Source: Heterocephalus glaber (lineage: Eukaryota > Chordata > Mammalia > Rodentia > Bathyergidae). From it: DNA of 64,000 nt. The notes under the pieces were generated by a model. That model ran no database searches and was not told where the DNA came from. It was given only the letters and a program-made list of their open reading frames with translations. This document shows, one piece after another, positions 1-11,889 of the stretch. The stretch is from positions 1,040,749 through 1,104,748 of the forward strand of contig NW_004624844.1 in NCBI RefSeq assembly GCF_000247695.1, written 5' to 3'. Position 1 is the first letter of the stretch; each line of letters begins with the position of its first letter. Made by a program: the position numbers and the translations under genes.

Positions 1-760
1 TCTAATCTGTTAAATTATAAAGGTTATAAGTAAAATAATAGAAATATTTTTTTCAAAATAATTCCCTGTAGTTGTTTCCCATAATTAATTAATTTGGTTC
101 AATCACATTCACCACATTGTTAATTCTCTGCTTTAAATTCCTGTTTCCTCTCCCTTGTTCCCCTTCGTAGACATCCCCTTTCCATTTTTACAACCCTATA
201 TAGGGCATTCACCGTATTTCCTACCCTAAAAACATGTACAAGATCTTGCTGTCCAATGACAGTAAGCTTAATGCAGTCAGGTGGTTGTTCCCTTGGAGAC
301 TATGCAACCTTGACAATATTCCCAGTGTGGAGAAACAAGTGCACAGAACCAAATCAACTATTTTTTCCACAAGGTTAGGGTATAGCAACAACAACAAATC
401 ACTGCATAAAACACAGTTTGGGGCATACAGGGTTTACCACAGAACACAACTAATTATAGTGTATACATGCACTACAAATAACTGTTCCTCGGATATGCAA
501 GACATAGCACCTGTAGATATATGGCTGAGTAAACAAGAAAAGCTAAAGGCCCAGTGAAGGGAGGAGTGCCTAATCAACAATGGAAAATAAAATTTTTAGT
601 ACAAATTATACCCCCTCTAGGGAATAAAACCTTTTTTCTACTTTTTTTCCTGTGTTCCCTACAAGTAATAATTAGTTCAGTATAATATGACTTAATTGTT
701 TAACTATGTAATATTTTTTAAAAGAACTCTTATGTTTCAGCATTTTTAAAATCTGCTTAC
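1..760 (-). other. SESTD1: SESTD1 intron 11 (partial)
   Basis: AT-rich intron 3' of coding exon 11, cut by the window edge. I recognise no repeat family. A 107-codon open frame at 234-557 on the plus strand has no recognisable domain and I take it as chance. Confidence 0.85.
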
Positions 761-875
761 CAACACTTTTCAGCTTCTCTTCAAGCAGTTTTAAAGTTTG
801 CTGAATCGATGCTCCATCAGCTGGTGCTACATCTACGCACAACATCCCTAATAAGCCATCCAACTGCTGAGACAA
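761..875 (-). CDS. SESTD1: SESTD1 coding exon 11 (spectrin repeat; last exon in window)
   Basis: This 115-base exon encodes about residues 390-427: [20 protein letters not shown], then [18 protein letters not shown], ending with one base of the next codon (phase 1). The acceptor is TGCTTTAG and the donor GTAAGC. It is the last coding exon visible. Human SESTD1 is about 696 residues, so the remaining third (rest of the spectrin repeats and the C-terminus) should lie on the minus strand beyond base 1. Confidence 0.96.
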
Positions 876-1392
876 CTAAAGCAGAGGGACACCAAAGAGA
901 TAACCCTGATGTAATCAGCATCTACAGTTTAATGATTAATGAGGTTCGTCTAATGAAATTATCACAATTACACTAGAAAAGACTATGCTGTTAAAAAGAC
1001 AGGGACAAATCAGCAGAATACATGTTATCTGGAAGATGGGACACATAGATGCATGCATAAGAAAGACAAAGAAGTACATCCAGGTCAGTGGAATGTAAAA
1101 AAATTGACACTTTCATTTATTAAAAATTTATTAAAAAGCATATATACTGTGAAACAGTCAAAATGAAATATATCTACTACTTTGGAGCACTCTAGTTAGA
1201 CAATAAAAGGTTTAATTGCATGCAGAATGACTTATAATTTTTTGAAATCAAAGAATTTTATCTCATTAACCCCCCAGTGTATTATTTTATTTTTTCCAAA
1301 AAATAATTAGAAGGCATGCAAACCTGAAAAAATTATGTGTAGATTGTTCAGATCATCTGAGAAAAAGAAAAGTAATCAGAGAAGACACTTAC
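876..1392 (-). other. SESTD1: SESTD1 intron 10
   Basis: Phase-0 intron of 517 bases between coding exons 10 and 11. I see no repeat or other feature inside it. Confidence 0.9.
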
Positions 1393-1587
1393 ATCTTGGG
1401 CAACACCATGAAATTCTAGAGCTGCTTGTAAAAGATTTTGCCTAAATTCCAGCTGACTGGCCTGTCGATAACAAACATCACTAAGTTGTTGCTGCAGTGA
1501 CTTCAGTTCCACAAGATCTTCCTCATCTCCAGCATTCAAGAGTGCTGCAATTTGCTGATTAAGCTCCACATATACTGCAAACCATTC
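1393..1587 (-). CDS. SESTD1: SESTD1 coding exon 10 (spectrin repeat)
   Basis: This 195-base exon is 65 codons (residues 325-389), phase 0 on both sides. It begins [20 protein letters not shown], continues through an acidic EEDLVEL turn and ends LEFHGVAQD. The acceptor is GCTTACAG and the donor GTAAGT, a near-ideal site. It forms the end of the first spectrin repeat and the start of the next. Upstream in-frame intronic codons could make it look as if translation starts before 1587, but the AG border and homology place the exon edge at 1587. Confidence 0.97.
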
Positions 1588-2167
1588 CTGTAAGCAAGAT
1601 GTTGCCAAATCAATTAAGGGTCAAATTAAGAGATGTTTTATAGTAACATACATATATGAGCACTTCTCATATACATACGTATATAAGGCAAAACTGTTTA
1701 AATTAAGGATGAAAAGTTCCCTATCCCCTCCCTCATTCTTCACTATTATCCTGGGAACTCACCATCTGCCAACAAGAAACTCTTCTGTATCCTCATCCTG
1801 ACCTCTCAATGTTCCTTTCTTGCTTGCTCTAAGTGAAACCTGTTCAACTCAGAGAGTATAGAGTATAGAGACTATACTCTATTCCCTCAAACTGATTACT
1901 GATTGTTTCCATACCCAAAAACATACACGTCTGCCGGGGGTTTGATAGCTGCCTCATCCCTCATTACTACTTCTAGACCATTTTTTCTCTCTTCTTTCAA
2001 AACCCACATCTACTTTGAAGTACTTGCTGTGAATCACAGCCTTCCAGCTTTCCCTGATGCATCTCAACTGCCTAGCAGTTTAGCTACAGTTCCTGCTTTC
2101 CTCTGAGCAGCAGCCTTCTTAGCGATGTCCACCATGCAGATATCCACCACACCTACAACTCAGATCT

Positions 2168-2232
2168 TGACTTCCTCCCTCGCTTCCTCATTTCCTCCCT
2201 TCTTCCTTCCTCACTCTCCGTCCTTCCCTCAA
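2168..2232 (+). repeat. Pyrimidine-rich tract
   Basis: Almost uninterrupted C/T run on the plus strand made of CTTCC/TCCC-like units. It is low-complexity sequence, purine-rich on the transcribed minus strand. Confidence 0.6.
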
Positions 2233-2869
2233 GCCCCAGCTATCTACTCCTATGGCCATAAAGACTTGTCATCATACAGTACTGGATAGCTCCAAAAACC
2301 TCAATTTCATGAATTCCATGCTTTAATGTCCAGGCACTGCCTCCAATGCCCCTTTTTAGCATGATCACAGCTACCATGCTGTGGAGTCCGCCAACCTACT
2401 CACCTCAGCAGTTTTAGGATTCAGCAACTGGCAGCCTTTGTCCTCACCTCCAAAGGCTGTAACCACTTCCCATCATACAACCCATGTCCAAGCCCTACCC
2501 CCTTACTTCCATCAGATTCACCTGCTGAATTCCCAAACCTGGATTCTCTGCTTCCTGTGTGCACCTTCAAAAAGACTTATCTGCCACAATGTGTCAATAG
2601 TGCTGAGGTCAGGTAATCCTGCTGATGATAATACCTGCCTTACCTACTTGATTATTTATAAACCTAATAACATATATAAAATACTTTTGAAACTAGAGTT
2701 ATTATGATTAAAATGACTATTTTAAAGTATAAAATATTATCTATAAAAATTACCACTGTCATATTTGCCAAAAAAAGGAGACTCCACTATCTCATTTATA
2801 GCACTTAGAAAATTACCTAATGCACTAAATAAATTCTAATTCATTGAAGAAGCAGCAGCAATGATTCTG

Positions 2870-3070
2870 AGAAGAGATTACAGTTCCACGATAGCACTTC
2901 TCTGTAAGAACTACCTGTATCAGACCACCCAGGGTGCTCAACAAAATCCCCAAGAGGTCCTTCTCTCTTGACCTAGGCAGAATCTCTGGGGCTGAAGCCC
3001 TGGACTATGCATTTTAGCAAACACCTCTGATGAGTTCTGCCCACTAAGCTTTAAGAACCATCACTGTGGA
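2870..3070 (+). mobile_element. MER5-like hAT-Charlie MITE
   Basis: The layout resembles MER5A: a detectable 'GGGCTGAAGCCCTGGACTATG' like core, then a TTTTAGCAAA segment and an end reading AAGAACCATCACTG, close to the hAT end AAGAACCACTG. It is diverged, and an ID SINE inserted at its right end. Confidence 0.45.
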
Positions 3071-3071
3071 A

Positions 3072-3150
3072 GGGCTGGGATTTAGCTCAGCGGTTCCGGC
3101 ACCTGACTCGCAAGTGCAAGGTCCCAAGTTCGATCCCTGGTACCAAAAAA
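3072..3150 (+). mobile_element. ID-variant SINE with 18 bp target duplication
   Basis: tRNA-derived SINE with A box TAGCTCAGCGG, the CACCTGACTCGCAAGTGCAAGG spacer type, B box GTTCGATCC and a GGTACC-A(n) tail. Flanked by an exact 18-base duplication (3053-3070 and 3151-3168), AAGAACCATCACTGTGGA. Confidence 0.9.
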
Positions 3151-4433
3151 AAGAACCATCACTGTGGAGATGATTTTTTTCCTGGTTTGAAGTTGTAAAA
3201 TACATACAGGTTCTAGCAACCTGGCCAGGGATATATGTACAATGTAAAAAATTAATCCTCAAGAAATTAATGTGAAAATTGGAGATAATGATGTTACTGA
3301 CAGGAATTGTCATAAAGAAGTAATCCTTCTCTCTGGGATACTGCGGGGGAGTCTGCTTTCATATATGTGTATGTGTAAAATAAGTCAACATGCCTCTTCC
3401 TAGAAAATAGAGGAACACAGAATGTGCAGAATTGCAGATAAACAGGCTGAATTTAATTCACGACGGCCACTCACTGGTCTGTCTCTTATGTACATTTATT
3501 GTGTGAAAAATGATTAATGTATTGCAAAATAAAAAGTCAACACCAAGATGTGGGGTTAGATTAAGGAGGTAGGCGGGTAGTGAGCCTGAATGCTCAGTTT
3601 AGGACAGAACAGTCAATACTGACACTGCGATCACACGAGATCTGGTGGTGGGTGAAGTGGTTTTTACACTCTACATCAAACAGGAATCCCACTGGAGGAA
3701 AGAAACACTGCTGACATGAAAAGCCAACCAAAAATCATTGCACTTAGAATACATATTGGGGAAGGGGTCTTGATTTGCCACAAAAACCTGTTCTGCTGCT
3801 TTCTACTAGGCATGACACACCAGCATGTGGCCTCTATGGAAGACACTGGAAAATGCTGAAGGGCTTCACAGACTTATGCTTCCACACACTCCTATTCTGT
3901 GCTTCCCCACCACATACTCACCCAGGTGATAAAACTGAGACGGTGATTTGAGGCAAATGGGCCGCCTCCGTGTCCTTGGAGCTAGCATTAAATAAATCCT
4001 TTTTACCAAAATATGTGGCTTCCTTTGGTCAGCAGCAAGCAAACAAACCTAAGTGTATGAACCTGAGTGGCTGTTAACAGTTTTGACACAGCCAGGCAGG
4101 ATGTAAGTCCTGGCTCCTGCGAGGCATGCATCCTCTGGTGAGCACTTGGGAAAAGGGACTGACTACCTGAACCCATGGCCAAAACTCCAGGGACAAACAG
4201 TTGCCAGGGACATGTTTGCATTCAGGAATCTCCTTCCTTTCCTACTATTAGCTGCCTATAAAAGCTTTTGTTGGTAAAAGGATAAAAGGTTGGTAGGAGA
4301 GCTGACATGCCCTGCCAGGTTTCCCACCGGAAAATGCACTCCAGGATCTACTGTCTCTACCATTTGAACCTTCTCTTAGGTCACCTGGCAGTGGCACGAG
4401 TGAGTAAGGTCTTCACCATTTGGGGTCTGATTT

Positions 4434-4935
4434 CAATTTATACCATAAAGCAACAGTGATAAAAATGGCATGTCAGTAGCATATGAACAGACATGTGAAT
4501 CAATGGAACAGAGGATCCAGAAACATCCCCAGATACAATGAACTATTTGATCTTCGACAAAAGGGCCAAAAGCACATGTTAGAGGAAAGATAGCCTCTTT
4601 AATCAGTGCTGGGAAAGCTGGCTATCCATGTGCAGAAGATTTCAGCTAGACCCACATCTCTCACCATGTACTACACGGCCATCAAAATGGATCAAAGATC
4701 TAAATATGAAAATGGAAACAATGAACCTACTGAAAAATAAAATAGGTAAAACTTTTGAAGTCATAGGTGTAGGCAGGGGCTTTCTGAACAGAACTCCAAT
4801 TGCAAAAGAAATAACAATCAACAAATGGGACTGCATCAAATTAAAAAGCTTCTGCACAGCAAAGGAAACAATCAACAGAATGAAGAGACAACCTAGAGAA
4901 TGGGAGATGAGTGAAAACTTCATGGATTGCAAACA
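4434..4935 (+). mobile_element. L1 ORF2 3' fragment
   Basis: Diverged LINE-1 sequence from the 3' part of ORF2. The translation contains FQLDPHLSP, KWIKDLN, GKTFEVIGVG, FLNRTPIAKE and CIKLKSFCTAKETINR, all typical of the region before the ORF2 end. The 107-codon open stretch at 4628-4951 is this L1 remnant, not a gene. Both ends of the element are missing. Confidence 0.85.
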
Positions 4936-5439
4936 TTTACTAATAAAATAAAACTCCAAAAAGATAGTTATATTTGTTATTGAACTAAAATACTTTCAAA
5001 TTTATTATCAGACACTACAATTATTTCCATATACCTTGGTATTTTCCTGTTGTGTCATATTTTAAAAAATGAACTTCTAATTCACAATCCTTAACAAGGA
5101 GCTAGGTTAGGATATTCATTGTTCTGTAGGTTAGTACTGAATATCCTACATATTTGAGTTTTAGCTTTATTTCTGCATTATGCTTTTATGTGGAATCTAA
5201 AATTCAATACCTAACATTGTAATAAAATACAAAACAATATGCTAAGTTTTGTCAAGTTCTATCAATACTGGGATTCTGTCATTATTTCATAAGACCTGAA
5301 AAATTTCAATAAATACCTTAAACTGTTGAACTTTATTTACCAAAAGAAAAGAATACTTTTAGAGAAATATTAGCATATCTTAAACATCATAAGCTAACAC
5401 AATTTAGTCACCATCAACCTATGTTCAAGGTGACAATAC

Positions 5440-5454
5440 AGTGCCACCTACTGG
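5440..5454 (-). promoter_or_regulatory. CTCF-like motif
   Basis: The minus strand reads CCAGTAGGTGGCACT, which fits the 15-base core CTCF consensus CCASYAGRKGGCRSY at every position. It lies in unique-looking intronic sequence. Occupancy cannot be judged from sequence. Confidence 0.5.
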
Positions 5455-5475
5455 TTAAAATAGTGTAATTCTCTT

Positions 5476-5495
5476 AAAAAAAAAAAAAAAAAAAA
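5476..5495 (+). repeat. Poly(A) tract
   Basis: Pure run of A in intron 9. No SINE or LINE body is recognisable directly upstream. Confidence 0.8.
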
Positions 5496-5879
5496 CCTTA
5501 TTGTAGAATGAAAAATATCAAGCCTACTCAAAAGTAGAAAGACTAGTACAATAAAACCCTATGTACCATCCTGCTTCAATAATTATCAATTCATGGCCAA
5601 TCCCATTTCATCTACATTCTCATTTTATCTGTCTCCACTTACCAATGTTACAACAATTCTCAAATAACACACTCTATTTAAAAAAATTAAATTCATGGTA
5701 AGTTTTTCTTTTCTTTGAGGACCCTGTGTATGAATGCAGATGTCAACATATATGTCCTCAAACATTAAGAATTTAAGAATTTAATAATTAAAAGAACACC
5801 ATCTTTCAAGCCTACCCATAAAATTTAGTAGACTTCTCTAAGACAGAAAGGATGCCACTTGGGTGTCTAGAGGTCTGTT

Positions 5880-5985
5880 TTTCTAACTTTGGTTGAGCTA
5901 CTCACTGTTCAAAAAATGTAGTTCAGTTTCACATCTCTCAGTTTCTTCATCTATAAAAGAAGGTGGCAGTATCTAAATAATCAAA
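5880..5985 (+). mobile_element. MIR-like fragment
   Basis: Contains the MIR 3' core pattern TCAGTTTCTTCATCTATAAA following a diverged body. Short and old. Confidence 0.5.
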
Positions 5986-6364
5986 ATTCAGATTATCTAT
6001 CATCAGCATGTGGTACTCTACAATTCAAAAGTTCTGTGTACTGATTCCACATTACAAGTACATTTAAGCACATAGAAAGGGCCACCCATAAATAATTGGT
6101 TTCTTTAAGCTGATTTTAAAATTTTATAGTAGAAATACAAAAGAAAATTGAACCCAGGAATTTCTGTGTATATAACTGTAATTTCATCCATCCCATATGC
6201 AATTTATAATGTATTTTTCAACTCCTTGTATGAATTTATGTATGTATATAATCTAATTTCTAACTACAATTATTTCTCTTAGCATCTTTTAAAAATAATA
6301 AAAATATATAAATCCTGTCCTTATGAGCCTCATGTATTATATACCCTTTTAAATGAACTATTGA

Positions 6365-6525
6365 GCCAGGTGTGGTGACTCCCTCCTGTAATCCTAGCAC
6401 TCAGGAGGCTGAGGCAGGAGGATCGACATGAGTGTAATGCCACGCTGGGTTATACAGTGAGTTCAAGGCCAGCCTGAACTGCATAGTGAGTCCCCATCTC
6501 AACAAAACAAAACAACACAACACAA
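6365..6525 (+). mobile_element. B1 SINE
   Basis: 7SL-derived B1: GCCAGGTGTGGTGACT start, ACTCAGGAGGCTGAGGCAGG, then the rodent-specific internal duplication (two copies of a GTTATACAGTGAG/GCATAGTGAG segment), ending in an AACAAAAC-type A-rich tail. Confidence 0.9.
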
Positions 6526-7448
6526 CTTTCAGAATACTGTTATAACTAAATCTTCTTGGGTGAAGACTAATATGGTTTTTAAAAACTAATCAGGAAATAA
6601 AATTATAGAATCCAACTACATAGTAATACATTCCAGAATAATCACCAAGTTTCAAATAAATTACAATCCATGTCAAAAAAAAAAAATCAACATTATATTA
6701 TTTTAAAAGTACTAAGAGAATTAAAAGATTATAACCTCAGGTACAGGACTTACAAGTTAAATATAAATTATTCAATTCAATTGTTTTTTACCATAAAAGG
6801 AAGAACCATGTTGGAACCTGTGAAGTGCATAAAATATATACATTTTCAATTGTAGGATTTCGCTTTTTAAATCTCTTCCAAGTATTAATTACAAAAATTG
6901 CAAAGACTATATATACACTATCTTTAGATAATTCCAAATAATGAGATAGTTTTCTTACATATAATTCCTTCAACTAGATTATAACTCTTAAGGGTACAGT
7001 ATATAGATTATCGGTAAGTATGGCTAAATCAAATGGGAGGATAACTATGTTAAAAACTGTGGGAATTAAACAAAATAATATATATGTAAAAGGAAAAAAA
7101 TTATTAGCTATCATTAACATATACCGTATCTCTCGTATGACAAGACTTATTCATTCAAATTTAGTCTCAGGGAAAGTATATTATTTACTCTTCTGTTTTA
7201 ATACACATTTCCTAATACTATCCACCTTTTAATTACTACTTCAACTGGGAAATTTGATGGGGAAAGAAAAACACTGTGGGAATATAATGTTCACATAACC
7301 CTAAAAATCTCATCTGGGTCCAGAGTTTAACATTAGTATTGACCAATTATTGAAGATAGTATGAGGAGATAGAAATTAATAATTCAATTTTATTTCTCCA
7401 ATTTTATATTCAACGTGTGGGTGTGTACATCTATTTCCCCCTTGGATT

Positions 7449-7560
7449 TTTGACACAGGGTCTCACTATGTAGTTCTGGCCGGCCTTGACCTTGCAGTAA
7501 TCCTCCTGCCTGAGCCTCCTTAGTGCTGAATTTACAGGCACGTGCCACCATGCCTGGCTC
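7449..7560 (-). mobile_element. B1 SINE
   Basis: Reverse-oriented B1: GACACAGGGTCTCACTATGTAG through CACGTGCCACCATGCCTGGC. It lacks a clear poly(T) head, so it is probably truncated at the 3' end. Confidence 0.85.
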
Positions 7561-7891
7561 TTTATCACCATGAGAGGCAATATGGCTGGAGGGAGAAGGG
7601 GGTGAGCAAGCTGATCCACAAAACAAAAAAACTACTTTCTCAGGAATGCAGAATTAACTATAACATAGTCTGAGCTTAATAAACATCCATTTCCTCCATA
7701 CAGCAAGTTTTTGCATTTCAAATTCTCTTGAACAGTTATCACCTAGAATCTGAAGATCACTACATTTCCCCATTCACACCTGTGACCAGTCTCATCAGTC
7801 TTTCACCATTACAAATGTGAATTCCTAGATTCCCAGAGAATGAAAACCACCCTGCATCCTCTGTATCACTCCCTGCCCGCGGTGCTGACAC

Positions 7892-7899
7892 TGACGTCA
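7892..7899 (+). promoter_or_regulatory. CRE-like octamer
   Basis: Perfect palindrome TGACGTCA directly next to a CA repeat. The octamer is the CREB/ATF consensus. Function is unproven. Confidence 0.3.
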
Positions 7900-7900
7900 C

Positions 7901-7929
<29 letters not shown>
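7900..7929 (+). repeat. (CA)n microsatellite
   Basis: About 15 uninterrupted CA units. Confidence 0.95.
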
Positions 7930-7931
<2 letters not shown>

Positions 7932-8280
7932 CGGAGGCTCTCAGTGAGCAGGAAGGGCCTCTCTCCCTCAGAGCATCAAGGATGACGTTTCTATCACAGA
8001 GACTATTGACGAAGGCTGTTACTGTATCATCGCCCTTGTCACAGTAGACTTTAATATTTCAAAGGAATGTGTTTCTATGAGAATATAATTAAACTGTATT
8101 GGAGACAAAACCTTAGTAATAACCATGTACTAAGTGGTCAAAATGTACTCTGTGACCCCCAAGCATTCAACATACTGTGTTTTATGCCCCATATCAAAGT
8201 TTAAAGCCACCTAACACTAAGTACCATGATGCACATCAACGACAGCACTGTAACTTGCAAAGCAGAAGAAAAAGCCTCAC

Positions 8281-8403
8281 ACTGTGTTGGCTCTCGATCT
8301 CTTCATGCTTCTGCTGCAGGGCCTGGGAAGCCCTGATGGAGTCACCGATCCCCCACTGGGCTCTCAGTTGTTCAGATCCAGGCCCTTCAAGCCAATTCAC
8401 AAC
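8281..8403 (-). CDS. SESTD1: SESTD1 coding exon 9 (spectrin repeat)
   Basis: This 123-base exon is 41 codons (residues 284-324), phase 0 on both sides. It begins [20 protein letters not shown] and ends [10 protein letters not shown]. The acceptor is TTTATAG and the donor GTGAGG. The conserved Trp in the VVNWLE segment and the following heptad-like helix are typical of spectrin-repeat helix A/B. It joins exons 8 and 10 without a split codon. Confidence 0.96.
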
Positions 8404-8699
8404 CTATAAATCAAAGTGGAGATGAAATTTTCAAATAATTGAAAGCTTTTCAAACTTTTATTCTAATTGGTTTTCTCTTCCCAAAATTCCTCACCTATTT
8501 TTAAATTCACTATGAGCAGTAAATGTTTCTTTTGGAATTAAAAACCTGTAATATGACATTTCCAAACCCTGAATTTGGAAGAATGTACACTGCAGCACCT
8601 TGGGCTTTCAGCTATCTGATCATCTACCAGGCTAAATGAAATCTGGAATGCTTCTATAAGAGAGGATTAAAACTTAAATTATGATAAGAGAATCAGAAA

Positions 8700-8880
8700 A
8701 TTACAGGATTTGGAGTTGGAAGGGACATCAGAAATTACATTGGTCAAAGTTCTTATCTTTTAACTTAAGAAAATTGAGTTTCAGAGAGATTAAGTGACTT
8801 GCCCAAGGTAACCATCCATTGCACAATGACTAGGACTACAAGCCATGTGCCCTGACTCATAGTCTGACATTTTTCCCAAA
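8700..8880 (-). mobile_element. MIR/MIR3-like fragment
   Basis: Shows the ancient mammalian pattern GGAAGGGACATCAGAAAT then GAAAATTGAGTTTCAGAGAG and AAGTGACTTGCCCAAGGTAA, which is the reverse complement of the MIR-family core. Confidence 0.6.
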
Positions 8881-10084
8881 GCAAATATAAAACTGAATAA
8901 TTAACAAAGTCAAAATACTAGTTTCTCACTTTAAAGAATATGAATAAACGAATATATAGAATTATAGTCTAGGTGCCTTCTTAGGATCAACTAAACATTC
9001 AGACCCACAAGAAGACCCACCGATACCAGTCTGCTCAGAGGGCTACATCTGCCAGGATGACAGCACCAGGTGTCACTCTTCTGAGCCCCTGAAGCAGGCA
9101 TAAGGAGGTAAAATCCACATGGCCCAGGTATGGGAGTCACTCTAGCATCAGATTTCATGCCCTGTGAGAGTCACTGAATTCAAGGATGCCCAATATAAAT
9201 GCTTTCCATGGAAAATCAATAGTTCTCCCAATCCAGATCTAGGATAATTTTTACTATAAGCAATATGGCCTAGTCACATAGTTGACATTCCAATTATTAT
9301 CAGGTTTTCAGGAAAAAAGAGCTAGTTGGTCAAGCAAAGATCAAATCCTCTGGCAGGAGGAGAGACTTGTTAACTCTTCACCCACAGTCACATAGTGAAG
9401 AAATTTTAGCAAAAAATATTACAAAGTTTAACTTTTCTAACTTAGGATAAAGAATTTAAGAAGAGAGGTACTCATGCCCTAAATCTAAACTTAGGGCAGC
9501 TCCCAAGAAGTGAAAGCAGGTGTCCGTGGCTTATTATTTTGGATGCAGTGTACAGTGTTACATTAGAACCATGCATGAGAACGGTGTGACTCCACAGTGC
9601 ACCTTTGCTGTTACCAGGTTAACATGTATTCATTTTTAAATTTTTAACAGTTCATGCATCTTCATTTTTTATTATTATATTAAAATACTTCATAAGGAAA
9701 AATCATGTATATCTCATTCCATTAACTTTCCACATGCAGAGTTTCCACATACTACTCCACATTTAGTAGCTACAGCTAATTCTCAGAGTGCAAGTAATTT
9801 CTATCTTGTGTTTTTCACTTAACATTAAACTACAATACTCTAATGATTTATCATGCAGCTATAATCATTATATTTCATCGGTTTTATAAACCTCTTTTTA
9901 TGTGAAGACCCACTTCCTTGTTTGTTGCTTGCCCACCTCTTTCCCACCTCTCTCCTCTGCAACCAACTAACCCTCATTAGCTCCAAGTAATATATGATCT
10001 CATCACTCTTGCACCTGCCTTCAAGACTCTGCCTCCCTAATGTTGATCATAAAAGTATTTCCAATTTGCATCAGTTCTAAGCAT

Positions 10085-10245
10085 TTATATGATGAAAACA
10101 TACAGACAGAACCCACCAAGAAGGCCTTTACTGGATGCTGGTCTCTCAACCTTGGAATTCTTAACCTTCAGAAATGTGAGCTATAAATCTCTGTTCTTTA
10201 GAATTACTCGGTCTTAGATATTGTTACAATAGCACAAAAGGGACT
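10085..10245 (+). mobile_element. MLT1-like MaLR LTR 3' end
   Basis: The pattern CAGAAATGTGAGCTATAAAT, then TTAGAATTACTCGGTCTTAG and GCACAAAAGGGACTAAG matches the 3' end of old ERVL-MaLR LTRs. Confidence 0.6.
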
Positions 10246-11514
10246 AAGTATGGAATTTCAGAAGAGCCATAAATTTTAAAATAAATTTTAAACATAGCAA
10301 AGACATTTCCTTGGCACGTATAGCTTTAATGTATGCAGAAAGTAATTTTCCTTAGTGTGCAACATCAGTAATGTAGGCACAGTAAATGTATGACTATTTC
10401 CAATAAAAATGATGCAAATTGAGGTTGATGTCCCAGTAAACAAGTCTATTTAAATGCATTAATGATGGTGGTTTGCCAAAATGCATTATAAAACTTAATT
10501 TCAATCACAACATCTTGCTCAGTTAATCTGAATATTAATTTACTACAAAAACAGTTCTATGCCCAATCTATAACAATGTGACCCTTCAAATGGTTATATT
10601 TATATGCAAAGTATAACCTTGGAGATGAGTTCTTAAAATCTACCAGGACAAATATTTGCATAGGCCTAAAATGTTTGTGACTATCCACTATTCTTTCATA
10701 GCTGGGCTGATTTCAAAAGCCTGTATGAGAGAATATCAGCAAGTATGCAAGGACAAACTAAGCAGAAAAGCATGTCAAGCAAATCAAGTATCTAACCTGA
10801 AGAAAGGATATGGGGACCAAGAACACAGCCCCTAGCTGTACACTTAGGCAACTCAGAGTGCATTCTATTTTGAGTCTATGGTTCTTCTCTACAATGGAAG
10901 AAAAGCACATGGATGACTCTAGAAATAACATTTGCAGTGTTAGCAGTAATTACTGTCATAATAAATAATGAGAAAAACGATAACACATTTCAGTGAAGTG
11001 GCACTGTCTCCTACCCCACAGCATGTGAAATCTAATTGTTAACTATCACAGCAGCAGCTGAGTGCAGAATATCTGCATACTACATGAAGTCTGATGCTGC
11101 CAATTTGAACTGTGGGGAATAAGTGACTGATAACTGTTGTGTTACTACTTACCACATAGTTTATCTAAAGCTATTGATTCTTCTGGCATTATGTTTTCAG
11201 TGATAACTCAGTAAAAAAATTTAGAATAAGTCAATTTTCACCAATTTAATATAAACAGACATTCAACTTTATGGTTATCTTTATATAAAAATTTTTTTAC
11301 ATTTTCCCCAAATTTGCAAGACTAAAGGTGCTACACAATCAATGTGTTAATTATAAATTAAATTTCAGTAATCACTTTGGCAAGGGAAATAGATTTTTCC
11401 ATAAATTATGATCTGTGAAAAAATGAAGGAAAATATTATGTTGTGAATATTAATGTTTCAGTTAATTCACTTGTACCCTTATAGAGAAAACTGAGCTGTA
11501 ATGAAGTTTATCCG

Positions 11515-11571
11515 TCAGACCTTGTGCTTGCAAGGCAGGCGGTGGAACCACTGAGCTAAATCCCCAAACCA
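11515..11571 (-). mobile_element. ID-variant SINE (3'-truncated, first of a pair)
   Basis: Minus-strand ID variant containing CTTGCAAGGCAGGCGGTGGA and CCACTGAGCTAAATCCCCA, without the GGTACC-A(n) tail. Preceded by AGTTTATCCG (11505-11514), a near copy of the target sequence on both sides of the next SINE. Confidence 0.85.
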
Positions 11572-11586
11572 AAGTTTATCTGTTTT

Positions 11587-11669
11587 TTTGGGGGGGGGTA
11601 CTGGGGATCGAACTCAGGACCTTGAGCTTATGAGGCAGGCGCAGTGCCACTGAGCTAAATCCCCAGCCC
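11587..11669 (-). mobile_element. ID-variant SINE (second of a pair)
   Basis: Full minus-strand ID variant with a poly(T)/G(n) head, a GGTACTGGGGATCGAACTCA B-box region and a CTGAGCTAAATCCCC A-box end. Flanked by AGTTTATCTGTTTTT (11573-11587 and 11670-11684). Confidence 0.9.
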
Positions 11670-11889
11670 AGTTTATCTGTTTTTAACAATAATCTCACTA
11701 CCATCATCACATCAATATAAATACCATCATCATCTCCCTTGTTCAATTTCTTTATTCAATTGAGCTGGCCCAATCATCACTTCAAAAATATGTTTGTCAA
11801 TACATTAATTCCTTTGTCCGTCTTTAACCCCATAACCCATTTAGCAAAGCACAAATGAATTCTATCACTCATGTTCTCTTTGCCTACAT

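Larger units (their letters stand above)
1588..8280 (-). other. SESTD1: SESTD1 intron 9
   Basis: Phase-0 intron of 6.7 kb. It holds a pyrimidine-rich stretch (about 2168-2232), a MER5-like hAT fragment with an ID SINE inserted, an L1 fragment, a CTCF-like motif, two B1 elements and a CA repeat beside a CRE-like octamer. About 1600-2860 and 3200-4430 are otherwise without anything I recognise. Confidence 0.9.

Noticed and set aside
234..557. 107-codon open frame on the plus strand
   Set aside because: No start context, domain or homologue recognised, and it lies in an intron antisense to SESTD1.
4628..4951. 107-codon open frame that looks coding
   Set aside because: Its residues are the 3' part of L1 ORF2; the element is truncated at both ends.
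7449..7626. Two overlapping minus-strand open frames at 7390-7626
   Set aside because: They are antisense translations of a B1 SINE and its flank.
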